NCBI GenBank assembly: GCA_022484695.1
Contig: JAKVKU010000009.1
Location: 62,001 to 126,000 of the forward strand
Source of the DNA: Lactobacillus sp.
Lineage (GTDB): Bacteria > Bacillota > Bacilli > Lactobacillales > Lactobacillaceae
Direction: 5' to 3'
Length of the DNA stretch: 64,000 nucleotides
In this document: positions 38,616-47,671 of the stretch, piece after piece
Layout of the letters: every line of letters begins with the position of its first letter
Numbering within the stretch: the first letter of the stretch is position 1
Made by a program: the position numbers and the translations under genes
Notes under the pieces: model-generated
Databases searched by the model: none
What the model was told of the DNA's origin: nothing
The model's input: the letters and a program-made list of their open reading frames with translations, nothing else

Positions 38616-40525
38616 TTCACTTTAAACTCGCCTGGCATGGTCTGATGCACCATCGCCGCCAATATGGCTTATTTCTAATGGCCAGTATTGCCCTAGTGGT
38701 GGTGAACTTCACCTTCTGGGCCACTTTATTGAACCCCTCCATTCGCCACAGTGCTAACGGCGCCCTGGTACAAAACGTCATTGGCATTGGCGTGGGTTTT
38801 GTGTTGATTATTTCCGTGCTGTTTATGTTTTATGTGAATAGTTTTTTGATTCGGCAACGGGATCAAGAGCTGGGGCTCTATAACATTTTAGGCCTGACTC
38901 GCAATGACCTGCGGGGTATCTTGGCTCTGGAAACCGGCCTGTTATTTGGGGCCACCTTGATCGGCGGTTTTGTGATTGGGGCGACGTTTTTAAAGTTGAT
39001 TTTCCAAGCCTTAAAGCAATTACTGCAGGTGGATCAAATCAAAGAAGCCTTTGTGCCAGCAGCTTTTGGCAATGTGGCCGCCTTGTTCGCGGTGATTTTT
39101 CTGGGCATGTTGATTTATGATATTTGGCGCATCCATGGGGTCAATCCCATGGCCCTGTGGCAAGGGTCGGAAAAAGGGGAGCAGGAGCCCAAAAGCCATT
39201 GGATTGCTGGGGTTTTAGGGCTGGTGATTTTAGCCGCCGGTTATTGGCTGGCGGTGACCACCAAACCCACAGCCATGACCTTCTTGCAATTTATGGCGGC
39301 CATTGTCCTGGTGGTCATTGGCACCTACTTGGTGTTTATCACCGGCAGTGTGGTGCTGTTGAAAGCCTTAAAGAATCGCCCTAATTTTTATTACCGCCCC
39401 AATCATTTCATTTCAGTATCGGGGATGTTGTACCGGATGAAACAAAACGGGGCCGGCTTGGCGTCCATTTGCCTGTTATGTACCTCAATTTTGGTCACCA
39501 TGATTGCCGCCATGAGTTTGTTCATGGGCAGCGAAAATTTGGTGAAACAATATAATCCCTATGATATTTTGATGACCACCAAGGATGCCTTGAACGCCCA
39601 GCACCGGCAAACTATCCGCCAGGTGGCCCAAACCACCCACGTGACAACCAGTACCGTGAGAGATTTAGCCATGACCACCCCCAGTGCCGGTAGCCTTACC
39701 ACCACAAGCTTTACCACAGCTAATGAGAACGCGGCTACCCAGCAATTGGCCACCGTGACCTTAGCGGATTATAACCACATCCAAGGGACCCACCAGCAGC
39801 TCAAGGCCAATCAAGTCTTGTTGTATACCCCGGATCGTCATTATCACACCACAACACTGAAGCTCAACGGCCAGGCCTACCAGGTGAAAATCCTGCCCAA
39901 GTTTGACTTCTATTTCAACTATGGCCATTCGATTTTCCAACCTGTGTTTGTGGTGACGGCCAATGCCAAAATCGCCCGGCAGATCAATCCCAATCCCTGG
40001 GTCCACATCACCGGCTTTAATGCCACTGGCACTGCCAGCGCCCAGACCAAGTTTGCCACCCAACTACAAGCTAAATTGGCCTTGCCTAACGACAGCTATT
40101 CGGCCAAAGTTGTCATGGCCAAGTTCTTCCGCTCAATTTTTGGGGGTTTCTTATTCGTGGGGATGCTCATCAGTTTGACCATGGGCCTCACCACCGCCCT
40201 GGTAATTTATTACAAGCAACTTTCTGAAGGTTACGCGGATCAAAAGCGCTTTAAGACCATGCAACAAGTGGGGCTCAGCCGCCGAGAAAGTAAAAAGGCC
40301 ATCCACAGCCAAGTGTTGATGGTCTTCATGTTACCTATTGTGGGGGCAGTGGTACATTTGCTATTTGCTTATCCCGCCATTAAAAGTGTGCTCCAAGTCT
40401 TTTCCATGTATGACTTAAACTTACTAATTGGTGTTAGTTTAGCCACCCTAGGCATCCTGGTAGCCGCCTATTTAGGCTTGTATAGTTTGACTACCAAAGT
40501 CTATCAGCGGATCGTGGGGGCTTAA
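38612..40525 (+). CDS. FtsX-like ABC transporter permease (BceB-like)
   Basis: A 637-residue permease with 10 predicted membrane helices and a large extracellular domain (about residues 310-510) between helices 7 and 8, as in BceB. FtsX regions are visible around FYVNSFLIRQRDQELGLYNI and KQLSEGYADQKRFKTMQQVG. The extracellular domain binds the antimicrobial peptide or its lipid-II or UPP complex and helps signal through the kinase. The spectrum (bacitracin, nisin or others) cannot be read from sequence. Confidence 0.93.
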   Translation: MIHFKLAWHGLMHHRRQYGLFLMASIALVVVNFTFWATLLNPSIRHSANGALVQNVIGIGVGFVLIISVLFMFYVNSFLIRQRDQELGLYNILGLTRNDLRGILALETGLLFGATLIGGFVIGATFLKLIFQALKQLLQVDQIKEAFVPAAFGNVAALFAVIFLGMLIYDIWRIHGVNPMALWQGSEKGEQEPKSHWIAGVLGLVILAAGYWLAVTTKPTAMTFLQFMAAIVLVVIGTYLVFITGSVVLLKALKNRPNFYYRPNHFISVSGMLYRMKQNGAGLASICLLCTSILVTMIAAMSLFMGSENLVKQYNPYDILMTTKDALNAQHRQTIRQVAQTTHVTTSTVRDLAMTTPSAGSLTTTSFTTANENAATQQLATVTLADYNHIQGTHQQLKANQVLLYTPDRHYHTTTLKLNGQAYQVKILPKFDFYFNYGHSIFQPVFVVTANAKIARQINPNPWVHITGFNATGTASAQTKFATQLQAKLALPNDSYSAKVVMAKFFRSIFGGFLFVGMLISLTMGLTTALVIYYKQLSEGYADQKRFKTMQQVGLSRRESKKAIHSQVLMVFMLPIVGAVVHLLFAYPAIKSVLQVFSMYDLNLLIGVSLATLGILVAAYLGLYSLTTKVYQRIVGA

Positions 40526-40596
40526 AACCAACATTGCCACGCTTGCCTGGAATCGGTTATGATAAGGAGATGACAACAGGTAGGCGAGGCTAAATC

Positions 40597-41517
40597 ATGG
40601 AATTTGCAAAATTGAAAACAACAATTAAAGACTTTATCGCGGCCATCATGGCCCGGACAACGGATGCAGAGGTGAGCAACAGCGCCAAGGTGATCACCTA
40701 CTACATCCTATTTTCCGTGTTGCCCTTATTGATTTTCATCGGTAACTTATTGCCGCTGTTTCATCTACCGGTAAAAGCCGTGGTGGATTATGTGAAAATG
40801 GGCTTGCCCACCCAATTGGCCAAAATGCTGATACCCATCATGCAAGATATTTTATCCAGCAGTTCCGGGGGCTTGTTATCCATTTCGGCGGTGACGGCTT
40901 TATGGGGGGCCAGCCGGGGCATCAATATTTTGCGGTTGTCCGTGAACAAGGCCTATCAAGTAGATCCCCAATATGGCCACCAAGCCCTATTAAGTGTGGC
41001 GATTCGGCGGCTCATTGCTTTTTTCTTCACCCTAGGTTTTGTCATTGCCCTATTTGCCATCTTCTTGATTTTCATCTTTGGCCAGCGCTTTTTAGAATGG
41101 CTGGTGCCCGCCTTCCATCTGCAAGCCGATGTCTTGTTGCTGTTTGCCAGATGGAAGTGGCCGGTGACCACCGCCACCATCTTCTTCTTGCTGTGGCTGT
41201 CTTATTACACCTTGCCTAATGCCCGGGTGAAGTTATTAGAAGCTTTGCCGGGGACCTTGATCACCGCGGTGAGTTGGCTGGCCATTTCGCAAGGCTTTTC
41301 CTTTTATGTGACCCGCTTTAGTCGCTGGTCGTCTTATGGGACCTTGGGTGTGTTTGTCATTTTATTATTCTGGTTAAACTTGATTTTCATGTTGTATATG
41401 TTTGGTGCCGTCTTCAATGCGGTCTTGTTCCAAAGCCGCCATGGTGCCGTGGACGTGCGTAAACTGGGCAAGAAGACCCCACTGGTAAAGAACATTCGGC
41501 AAAAATTCAAAAATTAG
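40597..41517 (+). CDS. YihY/virulence factor BrkB family membrane protein
   Basis: A 306-residue inner-membrane protein with about six helices and the YihY core (NSAKVITYYILFSVLPLLIF, then ALWGASRGINILRLSVNKAY, and WSSYGTLGVFVILLFWLNLI). The C-terminus is a basic cytosolic tail. Despite the old RNase BN label the family's function is not settled; a transport or envelope role is likely. It is a single gene downstream of the Bce module. Confidence 0.88.
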   Translation: MEFAKLKTTIKDFIAAIMARTTDAEVSNSAKVITYYILFSVLPLLIFIGNLLPLFHLPVKAVVDYVKMGLPTQLAKMLIPIMQDILSSSSGGLLSISAVTALWGASRGINILRLSVNKAYQVDPQYGHQALLSVAIRRLIAFFFTLGFVIALFAIFLIFIFGQRFLEWLVPAFHLQADVLLLFARWKWPVTTATIFFLLWLSYYTLPNARVKLLEALPGTLITAVSWLAISQGFSFYVTRFSRWSSYGTLGVFVILLFWLNLIFMLYMFGAVFNAVLFQSRHGAVDVRKLGKKTPLVKNIRQKFKN

Positions 41518-41622
41518 CTCAAAATGTGATTTTAATGTAAATTCAGGGTAAACGTATACAAAGACATAGACTTTAATGCTATGATGAATAGTGTAAATAA
41601 ATTAAAAAGAAGGTTTTTGTTC

Positions 41623-42501
41623 ATGAAAGTACGTAAAGCAGTTATTCCTGCCGCTGGTTTAGGAACCCGTTTCTTACCAGCTACAAAAGCTATGGCCAAA
41701 GAAATGCTGCCAATCGTTGATAAACCAACTATCCAATTTATCGTGGAAGAGGCCAAAGCTTCTGGTATTGAGGATATCTTGATTGTCACGGGAAAAGCCA
41801 AACGTCCAATTGAAGACCATTTCGATTCCGCACCCGAACTGGAACAGAATTTAACAGCTAAACATAAAACTGATCTCTTAAAATTAGTCCAACAAACCAC
41901 CAATTTAGGGGTGAATTTATACTTCATCCGCCAATCTTATCCTAAAGGCCTCGGGGATGCGGTGCATTTAGCCAAATCCTTTATTGCCAACGAACCTTTC
42001 ATCGTCATGTTAGGCGACGATTTGATGAAGGATAAGGTGCCATTGACCAAGCAATTGATCAATGACTACAATGAAACCCATGCGGCCACTTTAGCAGTGA
42101 TGAAGGTGCCTCATAAAGACGTCAGCAAATATGGGGTCATTGCCCCTGGTAGCAAGATGAAAGATGGCTTGTACAACGTGGAGAGTTTCGTAGAAAAACC
42201 TGCCGTTGACAAGGCCCCTAGTGATTTAGCAATTATCGGGCGGTACTTATTGACCCCAGAAATCTTTGATATCTTAGACACCCAAAAACCTGGTGCCGGG
42301 GATGAAATTCAATTGACCGATGCCATTAACACGCTGAACAAAACCCAGCGGGTCTTCGCCCATGAATTCAAGGGTGAACGTTATGATGTGGGCAATAAGT
42401 TTGGTTACTTAAAGACCTCCATTGAATATGGCTTGCAACATCCAGAAGTTAAGGATCAATTGAAGGTCTACTTAAAAGAATTAGCGAAAACTTTGAAATA
42501 A
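41623..42501 (+). CDS. galU: UTP-glucose-1-phosphate uridylyltransferase
   Basis: A 292-residue nucleotidyltransferase making UDP-glucose for glycolipids, teichoic acids and polysaccharide. Signatures: [20 protein letters not shown] with the basic UTP-binding motif, [30 protein letters not shown] and [14 protein letters not shown] 41623 after AGAAGG is chosen; the upstream in-frame ATG 41581 would add a 14-residue extension absent in relatives. Confidence 0.95.
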   Translation: MKVRKAVIPAAGLGTRFLPATKAMAKEMLPIVDKPTIQFIVEEAKASGIEDILIVTGKAKRPIEDHFDSAPELEQNLTAKHKTDLLKLVQQTTNLGVNLYFIRQSYPKGLGDAVHLAKSFIANEPFIVMLGDDLMKDKVPLTKQLINDYNETHAATLAVMKVPHKDVSKYGVIAPGSKMKDGLYNVESFVEKPAVDKAPSDLAIIGRYLLTPEIFDILDTQKPGAGDEIQLTDAINTLNKTQRVFAHEFKGERYDVGNKFGYLKTSIEYGLQHPEVKDQLKVYLKELAKTLK

Positions 42502-42792
42502 TTATTGCACCAAGGCTTTGCCATTTTCCAGGCGAAAGCCAAAAACAGCTTGGGACTGTTGCTTTGCTTCTTGTACGTAAAGAAGGTGGGGCAACAGTTC
42601 TTTTTGTTGTAAGAGGACAAATAATTCCCATTGCTGCCGGGGTTTTTGCTTGGGGGCGGTTAGGAACACCAAGTGCTCATTTTCGATTTTAAAGTCCACG
42701 ATTGGTATAATAGTCTTATCTGAGGTTTCGAAGTAAAATAGGGTTTGGCGATTTAAAGTGCGGATCAACGCTAAGAAATCTAATACACGCAT
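42502..42792 (-). CDS. Hypothetical protein (96 residues)
   Basis: Begins MRVLDFLALIRTLNRQTLFY; soluble, with alternating beta strands (IIPIVDFKIENEHLVFLTAP) and a Gln-rich helical part (VQEAKQQSQAVFGFRLENG). I do not recognise a family. ATG 42792 is preferred, with AAGGA about 11 bases upstream on the minus strand. It directly abuts the galU stop in convergent orientation, with no terminator between. Confidence 0.65.
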   Translation of the reverse strand: MRVLDFLALIRTLNRQTLFYFETSDKTIIPIVDFKIENEHLVFLTAPKQKPRQQWELFVLLQQKELLPHLLYVQEAKQQSQAVFGFRLENGKALVQ

Positions 42793-42938
42793 AATATAAT
42801 GAGTCCTTTTTTTTATTTTGGTAAAAATGATCAAAAGCCTGTCTTTTTTCAGGGGTTATCCCTTATAATATAGTTTCATTCGAATCGGTTAAATATGTGG
42901 GCCAGGGCATTAAATAGCTGGTCCTCAGGAGGTTTTCA

Positions 42939-44126
42939 ATGTCTGATAATCAAAAAATCGTGATTGTAAGTGCCAAACGGACCCCTATTGGCAAATTAGG
43001 GGGCCAGTTTGTGAACTTAACGGCTAAAGAACTAGGGGCGGTGGCAGCTAAAGCGGCGATTGCCGCCAGTGGTCTGGAACCCGGCAGCATCGACCAAGCC
43101 ATTATTGGTAATGTCTTGCAAGCTGGTTCCGGTCAAAATATTGCCCGACAAATTGCCATTGCCGCGGGCATGCCCGTGACCAGTACGGCCATGACTATTA
43201 ATGAAGTCTGTGGTTCTGGTTTAAAGGCGGTACATTTAGGCCAAGCCGCCATTGCCATGGGCGACGCGGACGTGGTCTTAGTGGGGGGCACGGAAAGCAT
43301 GTCCCAAGCCCCATTTTTAGCCAACATGCGTTTTGGGCAAATTATGGGCAACGCGCCGTTAGTGGATAGTTTGTTAAACGATGGTCTGATTGATAGTTTC
43401 TCTAAGGAACACATGGGTCTGACAGCGGAAAAAGTTGCCGAGGAATTTCACATCGATCGCCAAGCCCAAGACCTGTATGCGGCTGAGTCTCAGCAAAAAG
43501 CCGCCACGGCCACCAAGGCTGGCTGGTTTGAACCAGAAATTGCCCCGGTGACGGTCACCGATAAAAAGGGCAAGACGACGGTTTATACCAAGGACGAAGC
43601 CATTCGACCGACTACCAATCCAGAAATCTTGAGTCAGTTAAAACCTAGCTTCAAGGCCCATGGCACTGTGACTGCCGGCAACGCCTCCGGGTTAAACGAC
43701 GGGGCTGCGGCGTTGGTATTAATGTCTAAAGCCCAAGCGGATGCCCAAGGGATCGATTATTTAGCTACCATTGATGGTTTTACGGAAGTGGGTATCGACC
43801 CTTCGATCATGGGCTATTCACCAGTGATCGCCATTGATCAGTTGTTGAAAAAGCAACACTTAGCTGCTGATGAGGTGGATCTTTATGAAATCAACGAAGC
43901 CTTTGCCGCCCAATCCGTGGCCGTGGCTCGAGATTTAAAGCTGTCCGCGGATAAAGTTAACGTGGCCGGCGGCGCCATTGCCTTGGGCCATCCCCTAGGG
44001 GCGTCCGGGGCTCGGGTCCTCACCACGTTATTATACCAATTACAGCGCCTAGATAAGCAAACCGGGATTGCGTCATTGTGCATCGGCGGTGGCCTGGGTG
44101 TTGCCATGCAGATTACACGGAGGTAA
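42939..44126 (+). CDS. thl: Acetyl-CoA acetyltransferase (thiolase), first step of the mevalonate pathway
   Basis: A 395-residue thiolase that condenses two acetyl-CoA into acetoacetyl-CoA. The acyl-accepting Cys is in NEVCGSGLKAVHLG, and C-terminal motifs NEAFAAQSVAVA, GHPLGASGARV and SLCIGGGLGVAMQI carry the His and second Cys. AGGAGG precedes the ATG. It is first in a three-gene operon with HMG-CoA reductase and synthase, which fixes its role in isoprenoid synthesis. Confidence 0.95.
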   Translation: MSDNQKIVIVSAKRTPIGKLGGQFVNLTAKELGAVAAKAAIAASGLEPGSIDQAIIGNVLQAGSGQNIARQIAIAAGMPVTSTAMTINEVCGSGLKAVHLGQAAIAMGDADVVLVGGTESMSQAPFLANMRFGQIMGNAPLVDSLLNDGLIDSFSKEHMGLTAEKVAEEFHIDRQAQDLYAAESQQKAATATKAGWFEPEIAPVTVTDKKGKTTVYTKDEAIRPTTNPEILSQLKPSFKAHGTVTAGNASGLNDGAAALVLMSKAQADAQGIDYLATIDGFTEVGIDPSIMGYSPVIAIDQLLKKQHLAADEVDLYEINEAFAAQSVAVARDLKLSADKVNVAGGAIALGHPLGASGARVLTTLLYQLQRLDKQTGIASLCIGGGLGVAMQITRR

Positions 44127-44128
44127 TT

Positions 44129-45415
44129 GTGGTTAAATTTTACGAATTAAGTCGACAAGCGCGCCTGGCCCAGCTTAAGGCCCAGGGGCTATTAAGTGCG
44201 GCTGACTATGAAACTTTACTGGCCAACACCCCTATCCCCGAACAAGTGGCCACCAGCATGGTGGAAAATCAGCTGACGGAGTTTTCCCTGCCAGAAGGTG
44301 TGGTACAAGACGTGGCCATCAATGGCCAACTTTACCAAATTCCCATGGTCACGGAAGAGCCCTCCGTGATTGCCGCGGCCAATAAAGCAGCGGGGATCGT
44401 GGGCCGCCACGGGGGCTTTCAGGTCACGGTGAAGCGTCCGGGGCTCATTGGCCAAATTATTTATACTTTCACTGATGATGCCCCGACGAATACGGCCAAA
44501 ATTGCGGCAACTGTGGCTTATTTAAAAACTGCTGCTGCAAAAATTGCCAGCGTGGCCAAAGAAGCTTATCCCTCCATTGTGCAGCGGGGGGGCGGTTTGC
44601 GGCAGCAAAAAATCACGGCAGTCAATAATGAATTTGTGAAATTGGAATTGTTGATCGATACCAAAGATGCCATGGGGGCCAATATGGTCAATACCATCTG
44701 TGAAGCCGTGGCTGCGGCCCTACAGCCCAAACTGGGGCAACCTTTAATGGCAATTTTATCCAATTATGCCCCACAAGATGTTACAATAGCTACAGTAGCA
44801 CTACCCTTGAACGCTTTGACCCAAAAAAATCGGTCTGGTTTAGCGGTGGCTCAACAGATTACGCGGGCGGCTAAGTTTGCCCAATTAGATGTGGGCCGGG
44901 CTGTGACCCATAATAAAGGTATCATGAACGGCATCAACGCCGTGGCCTTGGCCTATGATAACGATACCCGGGCCCTGGCCGCCACGATCCATAGTTATGC
45001 CGTGACTGCTGGCCAGTATCGGGCCTTGAGTACTTGGACCTTGGATGCAGCCAACACCACCTTGACCGGCCGTTTAGCCGTGCCACTGCCAGTGGGGGCC
45101 GTGGGCGGCTCTATTGGCATCGTGCCCATGGCTCAGGCTAATTTACACTTGGGTCGCGTTGAAGATGCCAAGATATTGCAGGCACAAATTGCCGCCATCG
45201 GCTTGGCGTCTAACTTTGCGGCCTTATTGGCCCTAGTTACCGATGGCATTCAAAAGGGGCATATGCATCTGCAATACAAGTCCTTGGCCATTGCCGCCGG
45301 GGCAACAGGCGCAGAAATCGCTTGGTTACAGGAAAAATTAAGTCAAAGTACCCAACCCAATTTAAAAACAGCACAGGCGTTATTAAAAGACAAACAAAAG
45401 AAAAGAGAATCGTAA
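44129..45415 (+). CDS. mvaA: Hydroxymethylglutaryl-CoA reductase (class II)
   Basis: A 428-residue class II HMG-CoA reductase, which makes mevalonate from HMG-CoA. Visible: ENQLTEFSLPEGVVQ, catalytic Glu in EEPSVIAAANKAA, the cofactor segment KDAMGANMVNT and the Lys region HNKGIMNGINAV. GTG 44129 lies two bases after the thiolase stop and five bases after GGAGG; an upstream in-frame ATG inside the thiolase gene is not used. Confidence 0.95.
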   Translation: MVKFYELSRQARLAQLKAQGLLSAADYETLLANTPIPEQVATSMVENQLTEFSLPEGVVQDVAINGQLYQIPMVTEEPSVIAAANKAAGIVGRHGGFQVTVKRPGLIGQIIYTFTDDAPTNTAKIAATVAYLKTAAAKIASVAKEAYPSIVQRGGGLRQQKITAVNNEFVKLELLIDTKDAMGANMVNTICEAVAAALQPKLGQPLMAILSNYAPQDVTIATVALPLNALTQKNRSGLAVAQQITRAAKFAQLDVGRAVTHNKGIMNGINAVALAYDNDTRALAATIHSYAVTAGQYRALSTWTLDAANTTLTGRLAVPLPVGAVGGSIGIVPMAQANLHLGRVEDAKILQAQIAAIGLASNFAALLALVTDGIQKGHMHLQYKSLAIAAGATGAEIAWLQEKLSQSTQPNLKTAQALLKDKQKKRES

Positions 45416-46594
45416 ATGGAAATTGGCATTGATAAGATTGGCATGTACACACCAAATCAGTATGTGGATTTAGTAGAATTAGCCATTCATCGCAAAATTG
45501 ATCCTGATAAGTTCACTATTGGCATTGGCCAGGACAAAATGGCTGTGGCACCCTTATCTCAAGATACCATCTCCATGGCCGCCAATGCAGCCGCCCAAAT
45601 TTTAAGCGATGCAGATAAGGCTGCCATTGATTTGGTAATTTTGGGCACCGAATCTGGGGTGGATAACTCAAAAGCCGGCGCATTATACGTTCAGCGGCTA
45701 TTAGGTATTTCCAATAAAGCCCGGGTCTTAGAGATTAAAGAGGCCTGTTATGGGGCGACGGCGGGGCTGCAATTTGCCAAGTTGCATATTGCCCAAAACC
45801 CTAAAGCCAAAGCCTTAGTCATTGGCTCAGATATTGCCCGCTATGGTCTGGATACCCCAGGAGAAGTCACCCAAGGTGCTGGGGCCGTGGCCTTATTGGT
45901 GGCCGCTAATCCGCGTATTTTAGCCTTAGATATGCGCTCAGCTTATTACAGTTCAGAAATCAACGACTTTTGGCGGCCCCTGGACCAATTGATTGCCGAA
46001 GTTGATGGTAAATATTCCAACGAAGCTTATATCAAATTCTTCCAAATGGTTTTTGAAGATTATCAACAACAAACTGGCTACCAGCTCAATGACTTTGCCG
46101 CCATGGTCTTCCACTTGCCTTATACCAAAATGGGCTTAAAGGCCCTGCGGAAGGTCTTGGATCAAGCAGACAACGCCCAGCAAGATAGCCTGCAGCAGCA
46201 CTACCATCAAAGCACCCTGTACAGCCGCCGCATTGGTAATATCTACACTGGGTCTTTGTATTTATCATTCTTGTCTTTGATCAACAATGACATGACCTTA
46301 AAGCCGGGGATGCGCATTGGCTTGTACAGTTATGGCTCCGGGGCCGTGGGTGAATTCTTCTCAGGGACGCTGCAGGAAAATTACTTGGATATGCTTGATC
46401 CCATGCATTACTTGGAAATGTTTGAAAATCGCACGAAGTTAAGTATCGCGGAATATGAAGCCCAATTTAAGAAACAATTGACCCCGGGTATTGAGGCTCA
46501 AAAACTGATTAATACCGACTTAAATGCCCCTTATTATTTCGCTGGTATTCAAGCCAAGCAACGACAGTATAAAGCGGGGGCCAAAATAGTCTGA
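45416..46594 (+). CDS. mvaS: Hydroxymethylglutaryl-CoA synthase
   Basis: A 392-residue thiolase-fold enzyme joining acetyl-CoA and acetoacetyl-CoA. The catalytic Cys is in EIKEACYGATAGLQFAK; His in VFHLPYTKMG and the Gly-rich YSYGSGAVGEFFSG follow. It begins exactly after the mvaA stop, so translation is coupled. The gene order thiolase, reductase, synthase is a compact upper mevalonate operon. A terminator follows. Confidence 0.96.
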   Translation: MEIGIDKIGMYTPNQYVDLVELAIHRKIDPDKFTIGIGQDKMAVAPLSQDTISMAANAAAQILSDADKAAIDLVILGTESGVDNSKAGALYVQRLLGISNKARVLEIKEACYGATAGLQFAKLHIAQNPKAKALVIGSDIARYGLDTPGEVTQGAGAVALLVAANPRILALDMRSAYYSSEINDFWRPLDQLIAEVDGKYSNEAYIKFFQMVFEDYQQQTGYQLNDFAAMVFHLPYTKMGLKALRKVLDQADNAQQDSLQQHYHQSTLYSRRIGNIYTGSLYLSFLSLINNDMTLKPGMRIGLYSYGSGAVGEFFSGTLQENYLDMLDPMHYLEMFENRTKLSIAEYEAQFKKQLTPGIEAQKLINTDLNAPYYFAGIQAKQRQYKAGAKIV

Positions 46595-46617
46595 AAACAG
46601 CTTTGAAAACTCGTTAT

Positions 46618-46647
46618 ATCGCCATTTTAAAAGATGGCGATTTTTTT
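46618..46647 (+). terminator. Intrinsic terminator of the mevalonate operon
   Basis: ATCGCCAT (46618-46625) pairs with ATGGCGAT (46634-46641), then seven T. It separates the operon from the ncRNA promoter. Confidence 0.9.
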
Positions 46648-46658
46648 GAGTTCAAATG

Positions 46659-46687
46659 TTGCAAACGCATACATTATATGCTATATT
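46659..46687 (+). promoter_or_regulatory. Extended -10 promoter of the large noncoding RNA
   Basis: -35 TTGCAA (46659-46664), 17 bases, -10 TATATT (46682-46687) with TG one base upstream (TGcTATATT). It predicts a start near 46692-46695, exactly where the closing helix of the RNA begins. Confidence 0.85.
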
Positions 46688-46691
46688 ATAA

Positions 46692-47611
46692 GTGCGGAAG
46701 GGATAAGCGATTATCCTACCAAAGCAATTCAAGGCAGAGCCTGATCCGCTATGAATTGAATTGTTTCAAGCAACACTGAACCATGGTTGAAGTGATTCAT
46801 GCCATGGCTTCCGTTACTAAAACAATATCGATATTGTGTCAGAGTACGGCAATAGCCGTATGATGAGTTATTAGAACCAAGAATTATGAACCAAGCGACA
46901 TTAAGAATTTGAGAACCAGGTGCCAAGTTATACGAAGTACCAATCAACAGTTCCAGCGTAATCAATTAAAAGATTCGTGTACCAAGATAATGAAACGCGT
47001 TAAGCAGATCATGGTCTGATGTACCATTTGAGGTTTTTTACGACAGAACTAGTTTCAAATGTATCAAGTATTACAAGCATCGAGCATTGATGTAACAAGC
47101 ATTAAGTAAGCGTCACAAGTTATTTAGTGGTACAAAAATGTGCGATGGTTTGAGGGTTTCTTCTCGAAACAAGAAATACCCGAGTTGGCTTCGATATCAG
47201 TTATGGCTTTCGGTAAGGTTACCGGATTAACTAATTGAAAAAGCTCAGCGCCTGCGCAACAAGCATAGTTTATATTGATACCATAAACGTGTTTGTCCCA
47301 AAAAAATTTAGACTAATGTGGAGGTGTATGTCTGATAACTAGGCATATTTCCGAACCAAAACCAGTCATTGGTGTACTGAAAAAGTCTAGCTTTTGAACA
47401 TCAACCATTTGAGCATGTTATAGTAGACAGTCATAAAAAATAGCAGACATGTCACCGATAACTGACTACAATTGAATAGAATTACAGAGGTGGAACATTA
47501 TTCAAGTTTTCTTAATTAAGTGGGATATAACTTATCCAACTTCCGCAAATGCAAACTGAGAGACCATTGTGCCGGACGCCGACAGAATGGTCTTTTAGTT
47601 TGCATTTTTTT
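46692..47611 (+). ncRNA. Giant structured noncoding RNA, GOLLD-class candidate (ROOL as alternative)
   Basis: About 920 nt without a supported ORF, AT-richer than the flanking genes, with its own promoter and a strong terminator. Structure is visible by eye. A closing helix joins TGCGGAAG (46693-46700) to CTTCCGCA (47540-47547), about 850 nt apart. Just inside lie two matching hairpins, GGATAA-GCGA-TTATCC (46701-46716, GNRA loop) and GGATA/TATCC (47523-47537). Further stems: CAATTCA/TGAATTG with inner AGGC/GCCT (46725-46758), the perfect 16-base palindrome 46822-46837, TACGGC-AATA-GCCGTA (46845-46860), GGGTTTCTT/AAGAAAtACCC (47154-47181), CGGTA/TACCG (47211-47224), and CAAGCA..GTTTAT/ATAAAC..TGTTTG (about 47259-47296). 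Size, closing helix and host order fit GOLLD; ROOL RNAs are nearer 580 nt. Class is inference; existence of one large folded RNA is well supported. Confidence 0.8.
47547..47611 (+). terminator. Strong intrinsic terminator of the large ncRNA
   Basis: AAATGCAAACT (47547-47557) pairs with AGTTTGCATTT (47597-47607), and AGACCATT (47561-47568) with AATGGTCT (47586-47593); seven T end it. It starts where the closing helix of the RNA ends. Confidence 0.9.
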
Positions 47612-47671
47612 GGTGCTATAATTGTGTATTAGTACAATAATGCGTGTGACATTCAAAAGGAAGGCTAATTT

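Noticed and set aside
46729-46965. 78-codon minus-strand reading frame inside the ncRNA
   Set aside because: It is antisense to several clear RNA stems, starts without a ribosome site and shows no protein-like pattern.
47321-47342. Perfect GGAGG followed by ATG and a four-codon frame inside the giant RNA
   Set aside because: Spacing between GGAGG and ATG is only three bases and the frame is too short to call a gene; more likely a paired element of the RNA.
46659-47611. ncRNA region considered as tmRNA, RNase P RNA, 6S RNA or OLE RNA
   Set aside because: Length is too great for the first three, and no tRNA-like ends or RNase P core were seen; OLE is not expected in lactobacilli.
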